64,000 bases of DNA from Leishmania infantum JPCM5 (GCF_000002875.2 NC_009408.2:647501-711500), one strand, 5' to 3'. Counted from the first letter of the stretch, positions 41,401 through 51,192 are shown. The notes: a model not told the origin generated them from the sequence alone. Program-made: numbers and translations.

Positions 41401-42383
41401 ATCACTATCATGACGCTTCCCGAGCACTCCATCGCGTGGTAGAGCATGGTGTTGCTCGCCAGATTCGTGTTCAGCAGCGCAGTCCGGCAAGGGCGGTAGG
41501 TGCCACGCTCTGTCTTGGGCTGCTCGCTGTTGCTGTTGCGGTAGAGAACGTCGAGGAGGGTGTGCAGCGGCCCACTCCGCGCTGCGGCCATCCACACCGC
41601 GTTGTATTCCACCGAGTTGGGCAGCATGAGCGCGAGACAGTCCGCCTCAGTCGGGCGCGGCGGCGGCGGCAGCACCGGTGCTGCTGGCGCGGCGTCGGCT
41701 ATCTTTGACTGCTGTTGTGCCCTTTGTCGGTCTTGTCCTTCGTGGATCCACAGGAGGTCCCACGCGATGGCCTCACTGAGCAGCGTTATGAGGATAACCA
41801 AGTCGCGGTACGTGATGGTGGTTGGGTGCCCGGCTGCCACCACCGAGGCATACGTGGCGTCGGTCTCGGAAAGACGAAAGACAATGCTCTCCTCACTAGC
41901 GTGGCTGCTCTTACTCGGAACCGCCACGCCGGCGGCGATCTGCGCGTGGCGCTGCTTACAAACAAGAATGTCCTGATGCATGAATCGCTGGAGCAGCCGC
42001 ACGTCGACCGCCTCGCCGTGTGTGATGGCGGCGAGTGAGTCGAACTTGGCCAGCAGCTCTGCCAGGAAAAGTACTGGGTCGACGGCGCCGCTCGCCTGCG
42101 CGCACAGCGGGGCGATTCTTTTGGTAGTTTGACCAGTCGACGTCTGTGTCGAGCTCTCGGCGTCGGGCCCCTCGAGGTAGATCGGTCCGTCCTCTGGTGC
42201 GGCGATGTTGTAGCGCCACGCACACGTCGCCTTGTACGCGACGAGCTGGTACGGCACGCAGGCGTGGCGTGCCTGCACCGCCCCGAGGGAAAAGCCGAGC
42301 TGAAGGTACGCGCCAATGGTGCGCAGGGCGTACTGGATACCCAAGCACCACTCTAGCATGCCCTCTGTGTTGACGGTCGACAT
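38433..42383 (-). CDS. Fatty-acid transport protein / very-long-chain acyl-CoA synthetase (FATP/SLC27-like), double length
   Basis: 1316 residues from the ATG at 42383 (MSTVNTEGML); 32 upstream codons of the open frame look like leader. The adenylate-forming superfamily phosphate loop is IYTSGTSGLPKAARFSH (about 525-545). FATP-type motifs follow far downstream: FLSGDLIRMDRFGFCTFVDR and IGDTFRWKGENVST (about 1028-1065), which mark the FATP/very-long-chain branch. The C-terminus keeps TFKYKKGILINQGYEFD and VPLTTATRAI, like the end of SLC27 proteins. The reaction is ATP + fatty acid + CoA to acyl-CoA + AMP + PPi, often coupled to uptake. Usual length is 620-650; the extra length is from long Ala/Ser/Gln-rich inserts between the core motifs and an extended N-terminal half. 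A hydrophobic segment near 25-45 and another near 710-740 may anchor it in membrane. Confidence 0.9.
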   Translation of the reverse strand: MSTVNTEGMLEWCLGIQYALRTIGAYLQLGFSLGAVQARHACVPYQLVAYKATCAWRYNIAAPEDGPIYLEGPDAESSTQTSTGQTTKRIAPLCAQASGAVDPVLFLAELLAKFDSLAAITHGEAVDVRLLQRFMHQDILVCKQRHAQIAAGVAVPSKSSHASEESIVFRLSETDATYASVVAAGHPTTITYRDLVILITLLSEAIAWDLLWIHEGQDRQRAQQQSKIADAAPAAPVLPPPPRPTEADCLALMLPNSVEYNAVWMAAARSGPLHTLLDVLYRNSNSEQPKTERGTYRPCRTALLNTNLASNTMLYHAMECSGSVMIVMDVAYVPLLFCSRTSDDADAEGVTSKLELHVPPHVKRIYLWRSTNAAGQPVSSAMTTEMEELLRAFNASAYGDAKSLKAANPSAGDSFVAPPSTPPLDLYDVVKPFLLRAQANPDFTVGEMRHTYLISSPRVRLLMHVILSRPPPSWKSMLALGKPSSAKNGGAEPYATAAGSVKSRKQLQHYKTKMVSILSRLLRRFHHTQPILFIYTSGTSGLPKAARFSHLRFFATGFLSRVLYYRDKIAETVVQQMNEVDYVAAHPAAAGAASAPGLPQQQQQSSSSPHTSLTQLHASGKRETPEEKTDKVGMPSVASSIQYHCPTVPHVFGIESLDFTCRERNIVEAALFALWSASLWCLRLFAAVLGLEYFVASAVEQRLYTPAQLAAIENERRLITLYNCLPMCHTVGSVFCLGHLLHALEEQQHAWAQIRRCAPRHTRLAATVPTVRMIIRTKFSASQFRKDLQRYHVTVVQYIGEVLRYAVLYERSHSPVQAAPPSSGATAETAATTTEMDALAVLNRTAWRVPYAFGNGLRQDIWLECMRRLNIAHPVEFYSSTEGNIFLLNLFGMPGIVGHIPRFPRPIEWLSMQYIPLFPFRVLRFNEETQQVYRDPKTGYCSHCDVGEVGEVVGEVIEGFDVFALRRFDGYHKAHHAAAAADGASIGNSSGGTKAKSTAPADQEEDEAARESKVARHVLWPHHNDCYFLSGDLIRMDRFGFCTFVDRIGDTFRWKGENVSTLEVSNALNSIHTTRVGVQEAVVYGVELPGREGRAGMAMLSLQPRHLRSSSDGCSSTSPSSPSSRLPAPSRPQSLTLAEERRFLQDDLYGFLTGKVRRNGDGTENQAMLPASAIPLFLRMHDLVAGDSQDGDNGVISSEVRLNKHAVAEDATQTSTFKYKKGILINQGYEFDGSSTTCAEVPASAWGNSVTGDDDATTTPYVRVYVLVSNQAALKELALPPVGSKGASGAPHATGYVPLTTATRAILGANMEKCGW

Positions 42384-42789
42384 GTTCTGACGATGGGGGA
42401 GAGAGAAAAAGAGGTGGGGATGGGGTGGGACTTGGTGCTGTGCTGCTGAGGATGAGCGTGTGCGGCAGCAACAACACAAGGCGCAAAGGTTGGGGGAAGG
42501 GGGAGAGAGAGAGGGAGAAGCTCAGCAGCTCAGTGCAATTAAATACATACTGATGCTTATCTGCGCGTGTGTTGTGCGCGTGCTTAGGAAACTATATGTG
42601 CCGCTTATGCGCGCGTGTGAGTGAGTATTTGAGTCAGTGTGTGTGTGTGTGTGTGTGTGCTGTATCCGGCGGGCGAGGAGGAGAGCAAACAGCAGCAACA
42701 AAAAAAATGAGAGCGCCCTTCTCCGCAAAACGCTTATTATGCGATGGGCACGACCACTAAGACAGAGGGCACGGATGGGAGTGTTGCAG

Positions 42790-42822
<33 letters not shown>

Positions 42823-44060
42823 TGTATCGACAACGAAACAGAGAAGTACGCGCACGACAGAGAAAAGCTAGTGGGCGCCATAGCACGGAGGAGGAAGACA
42901 GGAAGGAGGAGGAAGAGATGGAGGTACGCCAAAGAGCTGGAGTTGCGGACGGGGGGCCTGAATGGGGTGAGGGGCCAACACCGCGACAGCGCTGCCCCCC
43001 TCTCTCATGAGTAAAAGCGTGAGCGCATTACCAGCACGTCGAAAGGGAGAGGGAGAGAGGAGAAACGACGACAGCGGTGGCGGCGGGTTCTGCGTGAACC
43101 ACTCGCCCCTTGTCTTCGCGTCTCCAAGTGTGCATGACAGACGTAAGAACACAGCGCAGGAAACAGGAGGAGGCACACACGGGCTCGACTGCACATCCGC
43201 CTTGGCGGTGTTCATGCGACGCCAACCTCCCCCCATCCCTCCGCTCTCCTCCCCAGCCGGGCGACAACAGGGCAGTGACAATATCGTTTCTGGCTAAGTT
43301 GTTCTTCCCTCTTCTGTTAATACTCAATCAAACACCATTCTGCAGACACGCGCACGCTTATAGAGGTGTGTACAGACGGCGGGGCACACCCACGCACATG
43401 GACATGAACGCCGACTTACAAAGATACACGAGAGAAAGAGAGAGAGAGAGATCATCACGGAGAAGCCACGGCATACACTCGCACCGAGATGGAGTACACG
43501 CTTATGGGTGTGTGCACATGTGCGAGTTCTTGCATGTATGTCGTGCGTGCTTGCGTGTCTATTGAAACTGGCGGTCGCAGCGATGTCGCGAAAGGGGCGG
43601 GGGAGAGGGAGGAAGGGGTGTTGGTGGTGAATGGGTAGGCGAGGCCACCTCGGGCAAGCTGGTGGACATGCGAGCACGTGTGTCTGTGTGTGATGATGCT
43701 TCCACAAAAGAGGATAGACGAAGAGGCGGCTTAGAGGAGAGTGGGAGAGGGAGGGAGGTGGCGCAGAAGGCTGGCACAATACACAACTGTCCCCGCTTCC
43801 TTCTCGGCCAATGATCACTGCTCTTCTCTTCCTCGACTTGCGCCACTTATGCACCCTCAAGACACCCGCCAATCCACACACACACACACACACTCGCACT
43901 GGTTCGCCTACTGGCCCTCAATTCTCACATGATTCCAACCCACCGCCCCACTCTGCGGTACGAGACATTGGCTTCGAGTTCCCGTCTTGCGCATACGGAT
44001 ATGTTTTGCCTCACCGTGCCCCGCCCCTTCCGCTTTCTTCACACACGTCTTGCCCATGAC
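42384..44060. other. Intergenic spacer (1.7 kb)
   Basis: 3' UTR of the RRM gene and leader of the acyl-CoA synthetase. Purine-rich plus-strand tracts at 42490-42525 and 42890-42925 are pyrimidine tracts in the transcript. GT run 42637-42659 and CA run 42790-42818. No gene seen. Confidence 0.55.
42790..42818. repeat. (AC)14 microsatellite
   Basis: 29 uninterrupted bases; a mirror GT run lies 130 bases away (42637-42659), so the two could pair in a transcript. Confidence 0.95.
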
Positions 44061-46623
44061 TTACTGGTATGGCTGAAAGCCGCCGGACGGATTGCCGCTT
44101 TGTGGCTTCGGTGCACCGCCACTCAGGCCGCCGCCGCGACCACCACCTCCACGCGCACCGCCGCCACCGCGAGCACTGCTTCCGCGACATCCACGGCCGC
44201 GGTAGCCGCTGGCGGCTCCAAGCATGGTCATGAAGGTGGCGAGCGCCTGGAACGGCTCAGCACCGCTACGGCCACGACCACGGCCAGCACCGCGGCCACC
44301 GCGGCCCGGCTTGAAGTTGGACCGCTTGTGGGTCACCTGTAGTTGAGTGAGGAGAGAGGGAGAGGGAGAGGGAGAGGTAGGAGAGAGAAGTTGTAAGGAG
44401 AGGCGGAGAGTGAAAATGAGGAGGTCGAGGATGTTGGTACAAGGTTGGAGAAGCTATACCTGCAGCAGCGGGGGGGAGGGTAAAAAGGGGGAGGGGAGGG
44501 AGGGAGCGGAGCATGCGAGGAGAGAGGTTGATGAGGTAGCGTGAGAGGACACAGAGAGGGAGACCAGAGAGCAAACAAGGACAGACAGACAGCGAAAAAC
44601 ACACGCAAGGGAAAAAAGACAGGCAGGGACGAGAGAGAGACGCACGCGCACATACGTACACAAATACATAGCCAGGCACACACACACACACACACACAGG
44701 AAAGGTACGCACATATACATATAGATATATAGATGTGCATATATGGATGCATATGTGGGTGTGTTACGTACCCGCAGTGTGTGGCACCCCTTTTTTTGTT
44801 GTCCCCTTTTTCTTATGTCTCTTCGCATTTTTTGCTGTCTGTGCACTTTTCGCGTGCGTGCCTGCCTGCACACCTATGCCATACACATATGTACACATAC
44901 GCATATCTGCATGTATGTATGGCATAGGCGTGTGTATATACGTGTGTGCATGTATGTATGCATGTATGTGTGTATATGTGTGTGCGTGTGCGTACTTTGA
45001 ACGGCACTTCTTTTTTTTTCTTTGAGGGGTGGGGGAGGGACTGCAGTCGCACTTTTCGTTTTGTTTTGCGTTTCTTCTGGTTGCTGCTTGTTGGCCTTGC
45101 AGGAGTGAGGGCGCGGTGAAAGTGCGGACGTGCTCGGTGATCTTGGTGAAAGCAGTGGATGGCCTACATACACACGCGCACAGAGGAAAAGGAGCGGAAG
45201 GGACAGAGAGAGCGAGGGAAGGAGGAAGAAGCAGCGGTTTGATCTGGGACTCATGCACGGTTCCGTATCCCGCCTCCCCAACCTCACTCGCTCTGCTCTC
45301 CTCTCACTTTCTCGCCTCTCTCGCTATGTGGATGTGTGTGTTCGCCGCCACCTCATCAACACCTCGATCCTCTTACCACCACAACCGACGCGACCCACGA
45401 TCACCATCACACCTCCACGCACGCGTGCTTTTTCTTTGTCTCATCCTTTGCTTTAGAAGTTTTCGCTGTGTGTGCGTGTGTGTGTGTGTGTCTCCTTGTG
45501 CGTTTGTTTTGCAGTTCACTCGTCTAGCGGTGCGTATGTGCCATGATGACTGCACACCGTTCCGCGGGCGGGTCGCATCCTTTAGCTGTTGCGTGTCTGT
45601 CTGCCTGTCTGCCGTCCAACGCCCCGAATTCCGCACTGATCACCTGCACACGCACACACCTGCATCGACACTATTCACATATACAGTCGCATGCACCGAC
45701 TCCACACCCACCCCACCCCACCCCACTGCGCACACACGGACAAATGTGCATGCGTGCATAAGCAGGCTTTCCTTTTAGTTAGGGGGAGAGGGGGAGGGGG
45801 GGGGAGGGGTAGAAAAGAGGGCGGGTGAGGATGGCCAGATGTGTGAGGGAGGGAGGGTGTGCATGTGGGTGCTCCACGTGCGCTGTCTTCGATGCCAGAG
45901 TGCGGGCACACGTGCACGACCCCTCTGACCAAAGACAGCACGCCAGCGAAACACACCTCCATTGCCACAGACGGACACACTCCGCTCACGCGCACCCCCT
46001 CCACGCGCGAGGCCGCTGCATGGGCTTTAGAAGCTTAACCGAAGAAACCTGCAAGTAAAAGATAGGGGACGTACTCACGCATACAATTATAGTGCTGCCC
46101 TTGAAGTTGGCGTTGTTCTTTGTATCGATGGCCTTGCCCATCGCCGTGTAGTCGGCGAATTCAATGTAGGCGGTGCCCTTCGGCTCCCCTGTCGCGCGGT
46201 CCTTCAGCACCGTGCAGTTGAGAATGTTGCCACAGTCAGCGAAGAACTGCACTAGCTCCTCCGGCGTCGTCGCCGGGGTGCCGTCGGTCCCCCTTGGCAA
46301 GTTGCCGATGAAGATCGAACGGCTGTCTGTGTCCTTGGAGAAGCTGTGAATGATTGGCGTTGGTGCACAGGCTTGCGCGGCGGCCTGCCCAGCGCTACCT
46401 ATGGGCTGCTGCTGCTGCTGTTGCTGTTGCTGCGAGTAATCAGGCTGCTGCGGTGTCGGCATGAAGGGACTGGCATTGACGTTGAAGGGGTTGGATGGTT
46501 GCTGCTGTGGTTGTGGAGGCTGGGTGTGGAACAGCTGTTGCTGCTGCTGTTGCGGCTGGGCCGGGGCTGTCTGGCCAAAGCCAAATAAGGAGGCAGGAGG
46601 CTGCTGCGACAGCTGCGGTGCCA

Positions 46624-46657
<34 letters not shown>

Positions 46658-46723
46658 CAACTCTGCATCTTGCGCCAACTCTGCCTCGATGCGCGCTATC
46701 TCAGCAGACAAGTCGCTGTCCAT
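44061..46723 (-). CDS. PABPN1-type RRM protein, split by an intron (exon 1 46085-46723, exon 2 44061-44336)
   Basis: Joined product of 304 residues (213 + 91). Exon 1 starts with a short charged helix (EIARIEAELAQDAEL), like the coiled coil ahead of the PABPN1 RRM, then Gln-rich tracts (runs of 9-10 Gln) to about 130, then one RRM: RNP2 SIFIGNL at 136-142 and RNP1 KGTAYIEF at 182-189. Exon 1 coding sense ends at STII, in the last RRM strand. Exon 2 resumes with VTHKRSNFKP and an Arg/Gly-rich tail with several RGG motifs. Human PABPN1 has IKVIPKRTNRPG in the same place, so the junction restores the family pattern without gap. The unspliced frame would run into 32 unrelated codons and stop at 45986, and exon 2 has no suitable start codon of its own. 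Likely role: nuclear poly(A) binding or a related RNA function. Confidence 0.85.
44337..46084 (-). other. Probable cis-spliced intron, 1748 nt
   Basis: Donor at 46084 reads GTATGCGTGAGT right after ATT (Ile213); a second GT (GTGAGT, six bases on, same phase) would add only Val-Cys. Acceptor at 44337-44338 is CTCAACTACAG preceded by a long run of CTCTCCC repeats (about 44350-44385), an excellent pyrimidine tract, with branch-like CTCAC/TCAAC just upstream of AG. Phase 0 on both sides. The intron interior contains CA/GT and TATG microsatellites, a hairpin (44869-44934) and no gene. Confidence 0.82.
44869..44934. repeat. Inverted repeat inside the intron
   Basis: Arms CACAC-CTATGCCATACA (44869-44885) and TGTATGGCATAG-GC-GTGTG (44916-44934): 17 paired bases with a two-base bulge, 30-base loop. 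Confidence 0.75.
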
Positions 46724-47869
46724 TGTTGGGAGGTAGGATGCAAGAGAAGCGTAGCGGCTTTGATGGTTTCTCTGTAGACTGCCTTTATGCTCTCAGGTGA
46801 AACAGCTGAGCGGAGAAAGGTTGAGAGAAGAGATGGTGGACGCCGTAGCAGTTGGCGTGTATCTGTGCAGAGGTTGCACATACGCGCGTGGGTGCGCGAG
46901 AGGTGGAGAGAGGGGATGAGGAGTAAGGAGTCGCTATGTAGGAAAGCCAGTCCAGATGCACTGCAACAGTCGCCGCGGCGCGTGAGGAGCAGATGGCCAA
47001 CACGCAACGGCGACACAGATAGGAGAGCTGCGCCGAGCACTACGCGGGCGGTGGCTGCTCGGAGAAAGCACTCACTCATTCCGCACGCAGACTAACGCGC
47101 ACCTGAAAAAGGGAAGAGGAGAGGAGGGGGCCCGTTCTTCCGCGCCTTCCCCTCCTCACGCACACGTACGCCAATGCCCACCGAGGGGAGGGGGTGCAGA
47201 GATGGAGGGCAAACGCGCCCACTTCCACTTTAACCGGCGACTGTTGGTGTCGAGGTTGCTGGCAAGATTGCGGAGGTAGGGGAGAGTGTCGGCGAGTGTG
47301 TGCACTCCCTTCAAGATATTTACATAGACCTTTCCACGGCAACGCCGCACGCAAGAAGATGATGGTCGACAGGACGATGGGATACGCAAATACAAACAAA
47401 AAACAAACAAACAAAACAGTAAAGGCATCAGCAACGTCACGCACGCACGCACGCAGGCGCCTTCATACGAGCAGCTTCACTGATACAATGATGAAAGGAA
47501 AGGAGAAAGGCGGGGGAGGGAGGGAGAGCCTGACGAATGTCCTGACAGCTCCCCCTCCCCCTCAGTGGGACATAAACGCGCGGACCAGCACGACCTATAG
47601 AAGCGGGGCACCTCTAATCCCCGACTCCGCGTGCACATTTGCGTCGACAGAAGAAGGGGCGAGGCACTGAATAATCGTAGAGGGGTCTCACATAGATGTC
47701 GGAGAGCGTTAGCTGAACATATAAAACGAAACAGACGTGGCTGACCCCACAGACGTGCGCACGCCTTCGACCACAACCGCGTTTGATACCACCCTCCTTT
47801 CCTGCAGGGTCATGCAAAGGTCTCCAGGTGCATGTGTGTGTGTGTGTGTGTGCGTGCCTCTCTGTATGC
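46724..47869. other. Intergenic spacer (1.1 kb)
   Basis: Separates the 106-residue gene from the RRM gene start. A C-rich/T-rich transcript tract lies at 47110-47130 and 47505-47530 (plus-strand purines). Includes an ACGC repeat at 47441-47456. No gene seen. Confidence 0.5.
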
Positions 47870-48190
47870 TTAGAAGCCCTTAGCGGTCTTCAGCGCCAGT
47901 GCGTCCACTTCCGGCTCCTTCTGCTCCGGCGGCGCCGGGGGGAAGTGCTGCTGAATGAAGGCAATGTACGCCGGGTCGGAGTTCACAATGGCAAAGAAGG
48001 CTACAAGGTCGTAGCCGTCTGCGCTTACCTTTCGCACCGCTTTTTTCGCCTGCAGCTGCTCCCAGGACAACCCAGGGATGGCGCCACAGATGAGCTGGTC
48101 CATCATGGCCTCGCTTACCTTAGGCTGCCCTTGCGCGTAGCTAAGAAAGGCCGTCTTGACGCGCTGCGTCTGATCCTGAGTGAGACCCAT
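47870..48190 (-). CDS. Small protein of 106 residues, function unknown
   Basis: A compact, well-composed ORF: two helix-like halves (QDQTQRVKTAFLSYAQGQPK and GYDLVAFFAIVNSDPAYIAF) followed by a Pro/Glu-rich tail (HFPPAPPEQKEPEVDA). No transmembrane segment, signal peptide or metal motif. The paired-helix pattern with FLSYAQ and FFAIVNSDP faintly recalls degenerate EF-hand-like or small regulatory modules, but the acidic loop residues are missing, so I do not assign it. Codon use and lack of repeats support it being a true gene in spite of its size. Confidence 0.75.
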   Translation of the reverse strand: MGLTQDQTQRVKTAFLSYAQGQPKVSEAMMDQLICGAIPGLSWEQLQAKKAVRKVSADGYDLVAFFAIVNSDPAYIAFIQQHFPPAPPEQKEPEVDALALKTAKGF

Positions 48191-48804
48191 TTTGTGTGCG
48201 TGGGCAGAGGGAAAGCGTCGATGTACGCGCGCGCGTGTTTGTGTGTAGGTCTGCTAGTGAGCGCTTTTATTAGCGTTGTGTGAGGCAAATCCACTTTTAT
48301 GTCGCGAAGGAGGGCAAGCAAGCCGTATGTGCCGAGGAACACAAGGGAGAAAGAGGAGGAGGCGGAGGGTGGTAGTCATGGATAAGAGAGGAAACTCGCA
48401 GCAGGTATCACGACCACCCTCCATCACCATTCTCATCATCACCATCCGTGGCGTAGAGGATGGGGCGCATGTTCCCCTCCCGCTTCGCCGCACGCAGAGA
48501 GAGAGAGAGATGCAGAAGAAAAATGACTAAGGGATTCAGCGAGGCGGCCGCAGCGCGCCACCCTCCATGGCCACGAGGCGCATCATCGCTTTCTCCCCTC
48601 CTATCCAACCACCCACGCACCACCTCTGTGTGTGTGTGTGTGGCGCGTCTGTGAGTGTCTTCACGCGTCATGTTCGCGGTGCTGGTTGCTTTGCTATCTG
48701 GAGCTCGAGTGCGTCTGTGACCATCAATCTCTGCTTTCCGCACCCCTGGATGGGTGCGCGCGCACACACAAACAGACATGCACGCATACAGGACTGCGCG
48801 CTTC
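48191..48804. other. Intergenic spacer
   Basis: 3' UTR of the first dehydrogenase and the leader of the 106-residue gene. Short GT run at 48627-48641. No gene seen. Confidence 0.5.
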
Positions 48805-50310
48805 CTATTCCCACTTCATGTACGGCTTCATCTTGTTGTGTACCCACGTCATCACCTGATCGCGCTCCGCCACGTTGCAGGCCGTCTTGGACAGTCCGGC
48901 TGGCTGATAGCGCGTGTTCATGTAATACCCGCCGTTCTTGAAGTCGTCCCGCACGCAGCAGTTCACTACCGTCTGACTCCCCTCCCACGCGGTGCGCATT
49001 ACAAGGATGTAGAGGTAGTAGAGATACACGAAGGTGCCGGAGAACGGGGTGCTACGGTACAGGTTTGTGATGACGCCCCCTGGTGAGCAGGCGCAGCAAG
49101 TGAATCGTGGCTCGATGTTTACGGTTGCCGTGGCGCCGGCAGCTTCAGTGCCGCTGGCCTGTGAAGCTGCAGCGACTTCAACAGCGGCGGCATATCCGGA
49201 CCTGCGCGACGCAGGCTGCTTGTGCCCACCACGAGTCCCGATTACCTGCTGCTGGAGCGTCAGCCTCGAGGACACGCTACTCTTCGCCGGCTTCGGGTAG
49301 GAGCGGAGGGCCAGCTGCTGGGCGTGGAAGATGTTGCCGAGCTTTGTGAAGCCGTACTGCTCCAAGCCGTCGAACTTGTCTGCGACTCGCGGTGACCATA
49401 CGCCACGCCCACTGAGGTACGTCTGCACGACGTTCCCCTTCACGCCCACGTGCGCACTGCATGCGACGTAGACGATGCGGCCGTGCGCCGCCTCCACGAG
49501 CGGGAGCAGGCCCTCGGTGAGTAGATACGGGCCAAGGAAGTTGATGGCCAGCTGCATGTCATCGCCAAAGCGGGTCGTCACGTACTTTTCCTGCAGCACT
49601 CCCGCCGCGTTCACTAGTATGTCGATGGAACGGTTGCTGTGCCGCGCGCGCTTGCAGTACTCCCGCACCGCGATGAAGTCGTCGAGGTTCAGCGGCTGCA
49701 GGTGGATTTGCTGATCGACGCTGTTCTTGGCGTGGCTGCGCACGTACAAGAGCGCCTCCGCGGCGTGCGGCGAGTCCTTGGCTATAATCGTGATGTCCGC
49801 CCCCATCTTTGCCAGCTGCGCCGCGGTGGCCTTCCCGATGCCGCTGGTGCCGCCGGTGAGGACAACATGCCGACCAGTCAGGTCCTTGGTGCATCGGTTG
49901 CGCCTGCCGGCTGCCATGAGGCGCGACAGCACGAACAAGGCGGCCATGAACAAGCACTGCACCTCAAACGGAATCACCGGCCCCGAGGGCATGTGGGTAA
50001 CAATGTAGCCCAGGATACAGCCTGCCGGTATTATACCCATGACCGCACTGTCCCGCATGATGGTGAAAGTGTGGCGGCCATAGTGGTAGACGTGTTCGCC
50101 CTCGAACATTGAGACGTGGCGGAACATGCCCGGGAAGAGCGGCTTCTGCTTCACATGCGAGATCGAGCGCGGTGACGGACGTGCAGAGCGCAGTTTGACT
50201 CGCTGCGCCGCCTCCCCAGAGCCGCTTGCTGTGGTTGCCGCCACGATGTCGTCTGATGCTGCCTTCGAGACAGCGGACGGAGCTGACGGCGCCGATGGAG
50301 GGGAGGCCAT
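48805..50310 (-). CDS. Short-chain dehydrogenase/reductase, membrane-associated (tandem copy A)
   Basis: 501 residues from the ATG at 50310 (MASPPSAPSA). The frame is open to 50670, with other ATGs (for example 50541), but this start gives the same length and layout as the neighbour. The Rossmann NADP/NAD loop is TGGTSGIGKATAAQLAKMGA (near 151), the NAG-type motif is NAAGVLQ (near 233), and the catalytic Tyr-x-x-x-Lys is YGFTKLGN (near 320). Hydrophobic segments ahead of the Rossmann fold (about 75-130: IIPAGCILGYIVTH, LFMAALFVLSRL) suggest membrane anchoring. The sequence resembles the retinol dehydrogenase/WWOX-like branch. Substrate unknown; lipid, retinoid-like or sterol substrates are possible. 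An Ala/Ser-rich insert lies at about 340-390. Confidence 0.87.
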   Translation of the reverse strand: MASPPSAPSAPSAVSKAASDDIVAATTASGSGEAAQRVKLRSARPSPRSISHVKQKPLFPGMFRHVSMFEGEHVYHYGRHTFTIMRDSAVMGIIPAGCILGYIVTHMPSGPVIPFEVQCLFMAALFVLSRLMAAGRRNRCTKDLTGRHVVLTGGTSGIGKATAAQLAKMGADITIIAKDSPHAAEALLYVRSHAKNSVDQQIHLQPLNLDDFIAVREYCKRARHSNRSIDILVNAAGVLQEKYVTTRFGDDMQLAINFLGPYLLTEGLLPLVEAAHGRIVYVACSAHVGVKGNVVQTYLSGRGVWSPRVADKFDGLEQYGFTKLGNIFHAQQLALRSYPKPAKSSVSSRLTLQQQVIGTRGGHKQPASRRSGYAAAVEVAAASQASGTEAAGATATVNIEPRFTCCACSPGGVITNLYRSTPFSGTFVYLYYLYILVMRTAWEGSQTVVNCCVRDDFKNGGYYMNTRYQPAGLSKTACNVAERDQVMTWVHNKMKPYMKWE

Positions 50311-51192
50311 GAGCGAAGATGCCAACCCACGTGAACCCTTGCTTATCCAGCGCCGTATCAGGGCGAGGGCGTGTGTGTGTGCCAGCCGTTGGGAATGGGC
50401 AATGACGGTGGTGCGGCGAAAGCCCTCAGTGCAGCTGCAATGAAGACGGAGCAGGACGGCGGCGGACTGTGAGTGTCGGGGCACCACTCGCGGCGCAGCT
50501 GCTCCCACGGCCAAGGATGCGCTCGTACAATACCGATACATGCTGCGCCTTGCGTTTCCACCACGTCGAACGTCTGGCACACCCTTTTCTCCTGCGTAGG
50601 TGCGCGTGAGTGATGGATATTGAAAGAGAATGCGAACGGTGCACACATACGCATGCGCAGACATGCACAAGCAACGCTATCCACGCAAGAGTTTCAGGAA
50701 GAGAGGAGACACCTAGGGAGCAACGTAGAGGATATACACGCACATACGCCCTCCTCCCCCCTCCTCCACACACACGAGCACAGGAGATGGTAGATGCGGG
50801 TGCGAGGGGGGAGGGGGAGGGCGCAGCGAGGCGCGCCCACATTCACTACTCCTTCCTTGAGGTGAGTATGTGTGCTCTCACACGCGTGCGGGCACGCGCA
50901 CGCAGAGCGAGGCGGAATTGGTGCACAGCACTTGCCCCGCCGCCTCCTTTTTCCCCCTCCTCATGCCCAGCGCTGCGGATCTAGCATTTGACCATCTTCT
51001 TCGTGTTACTGCTCTTGTTGTGCTACTTAGCCACTCGTACAAAGACGCTCTGGCGACAACCGCCCCGTGATCAACCCTCACCCACTTTACCTTGAAGTCC
51101 ATCAGCACGCCACGAGAACCAAAATAACACGTACACATGGACATACGCACTGACCCCCCCCGTACTCCAACGCATCCATCGATGGGTGACTC
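50311..51192. other. Spacer between the two dehydrogenase genes
   Basis: Leader of copy A and 3' UTR of copy B. Purine-rich plus strand at 50800-50825 gives a pyrimidine tract. In-frame ATG-rich extension of copy A covers 50311-50670 but reads as leader. No gene seen. Confidence 0.5.

Noticed and set aside
45986..46084. Continuous translation of exon 1 of the RRM gene to a stop at 45986
   Set aside because: The 32 extra residues do not look like the end of an RRM and are followed by a stop; the exon 2 sequence completes the family pattern instead.
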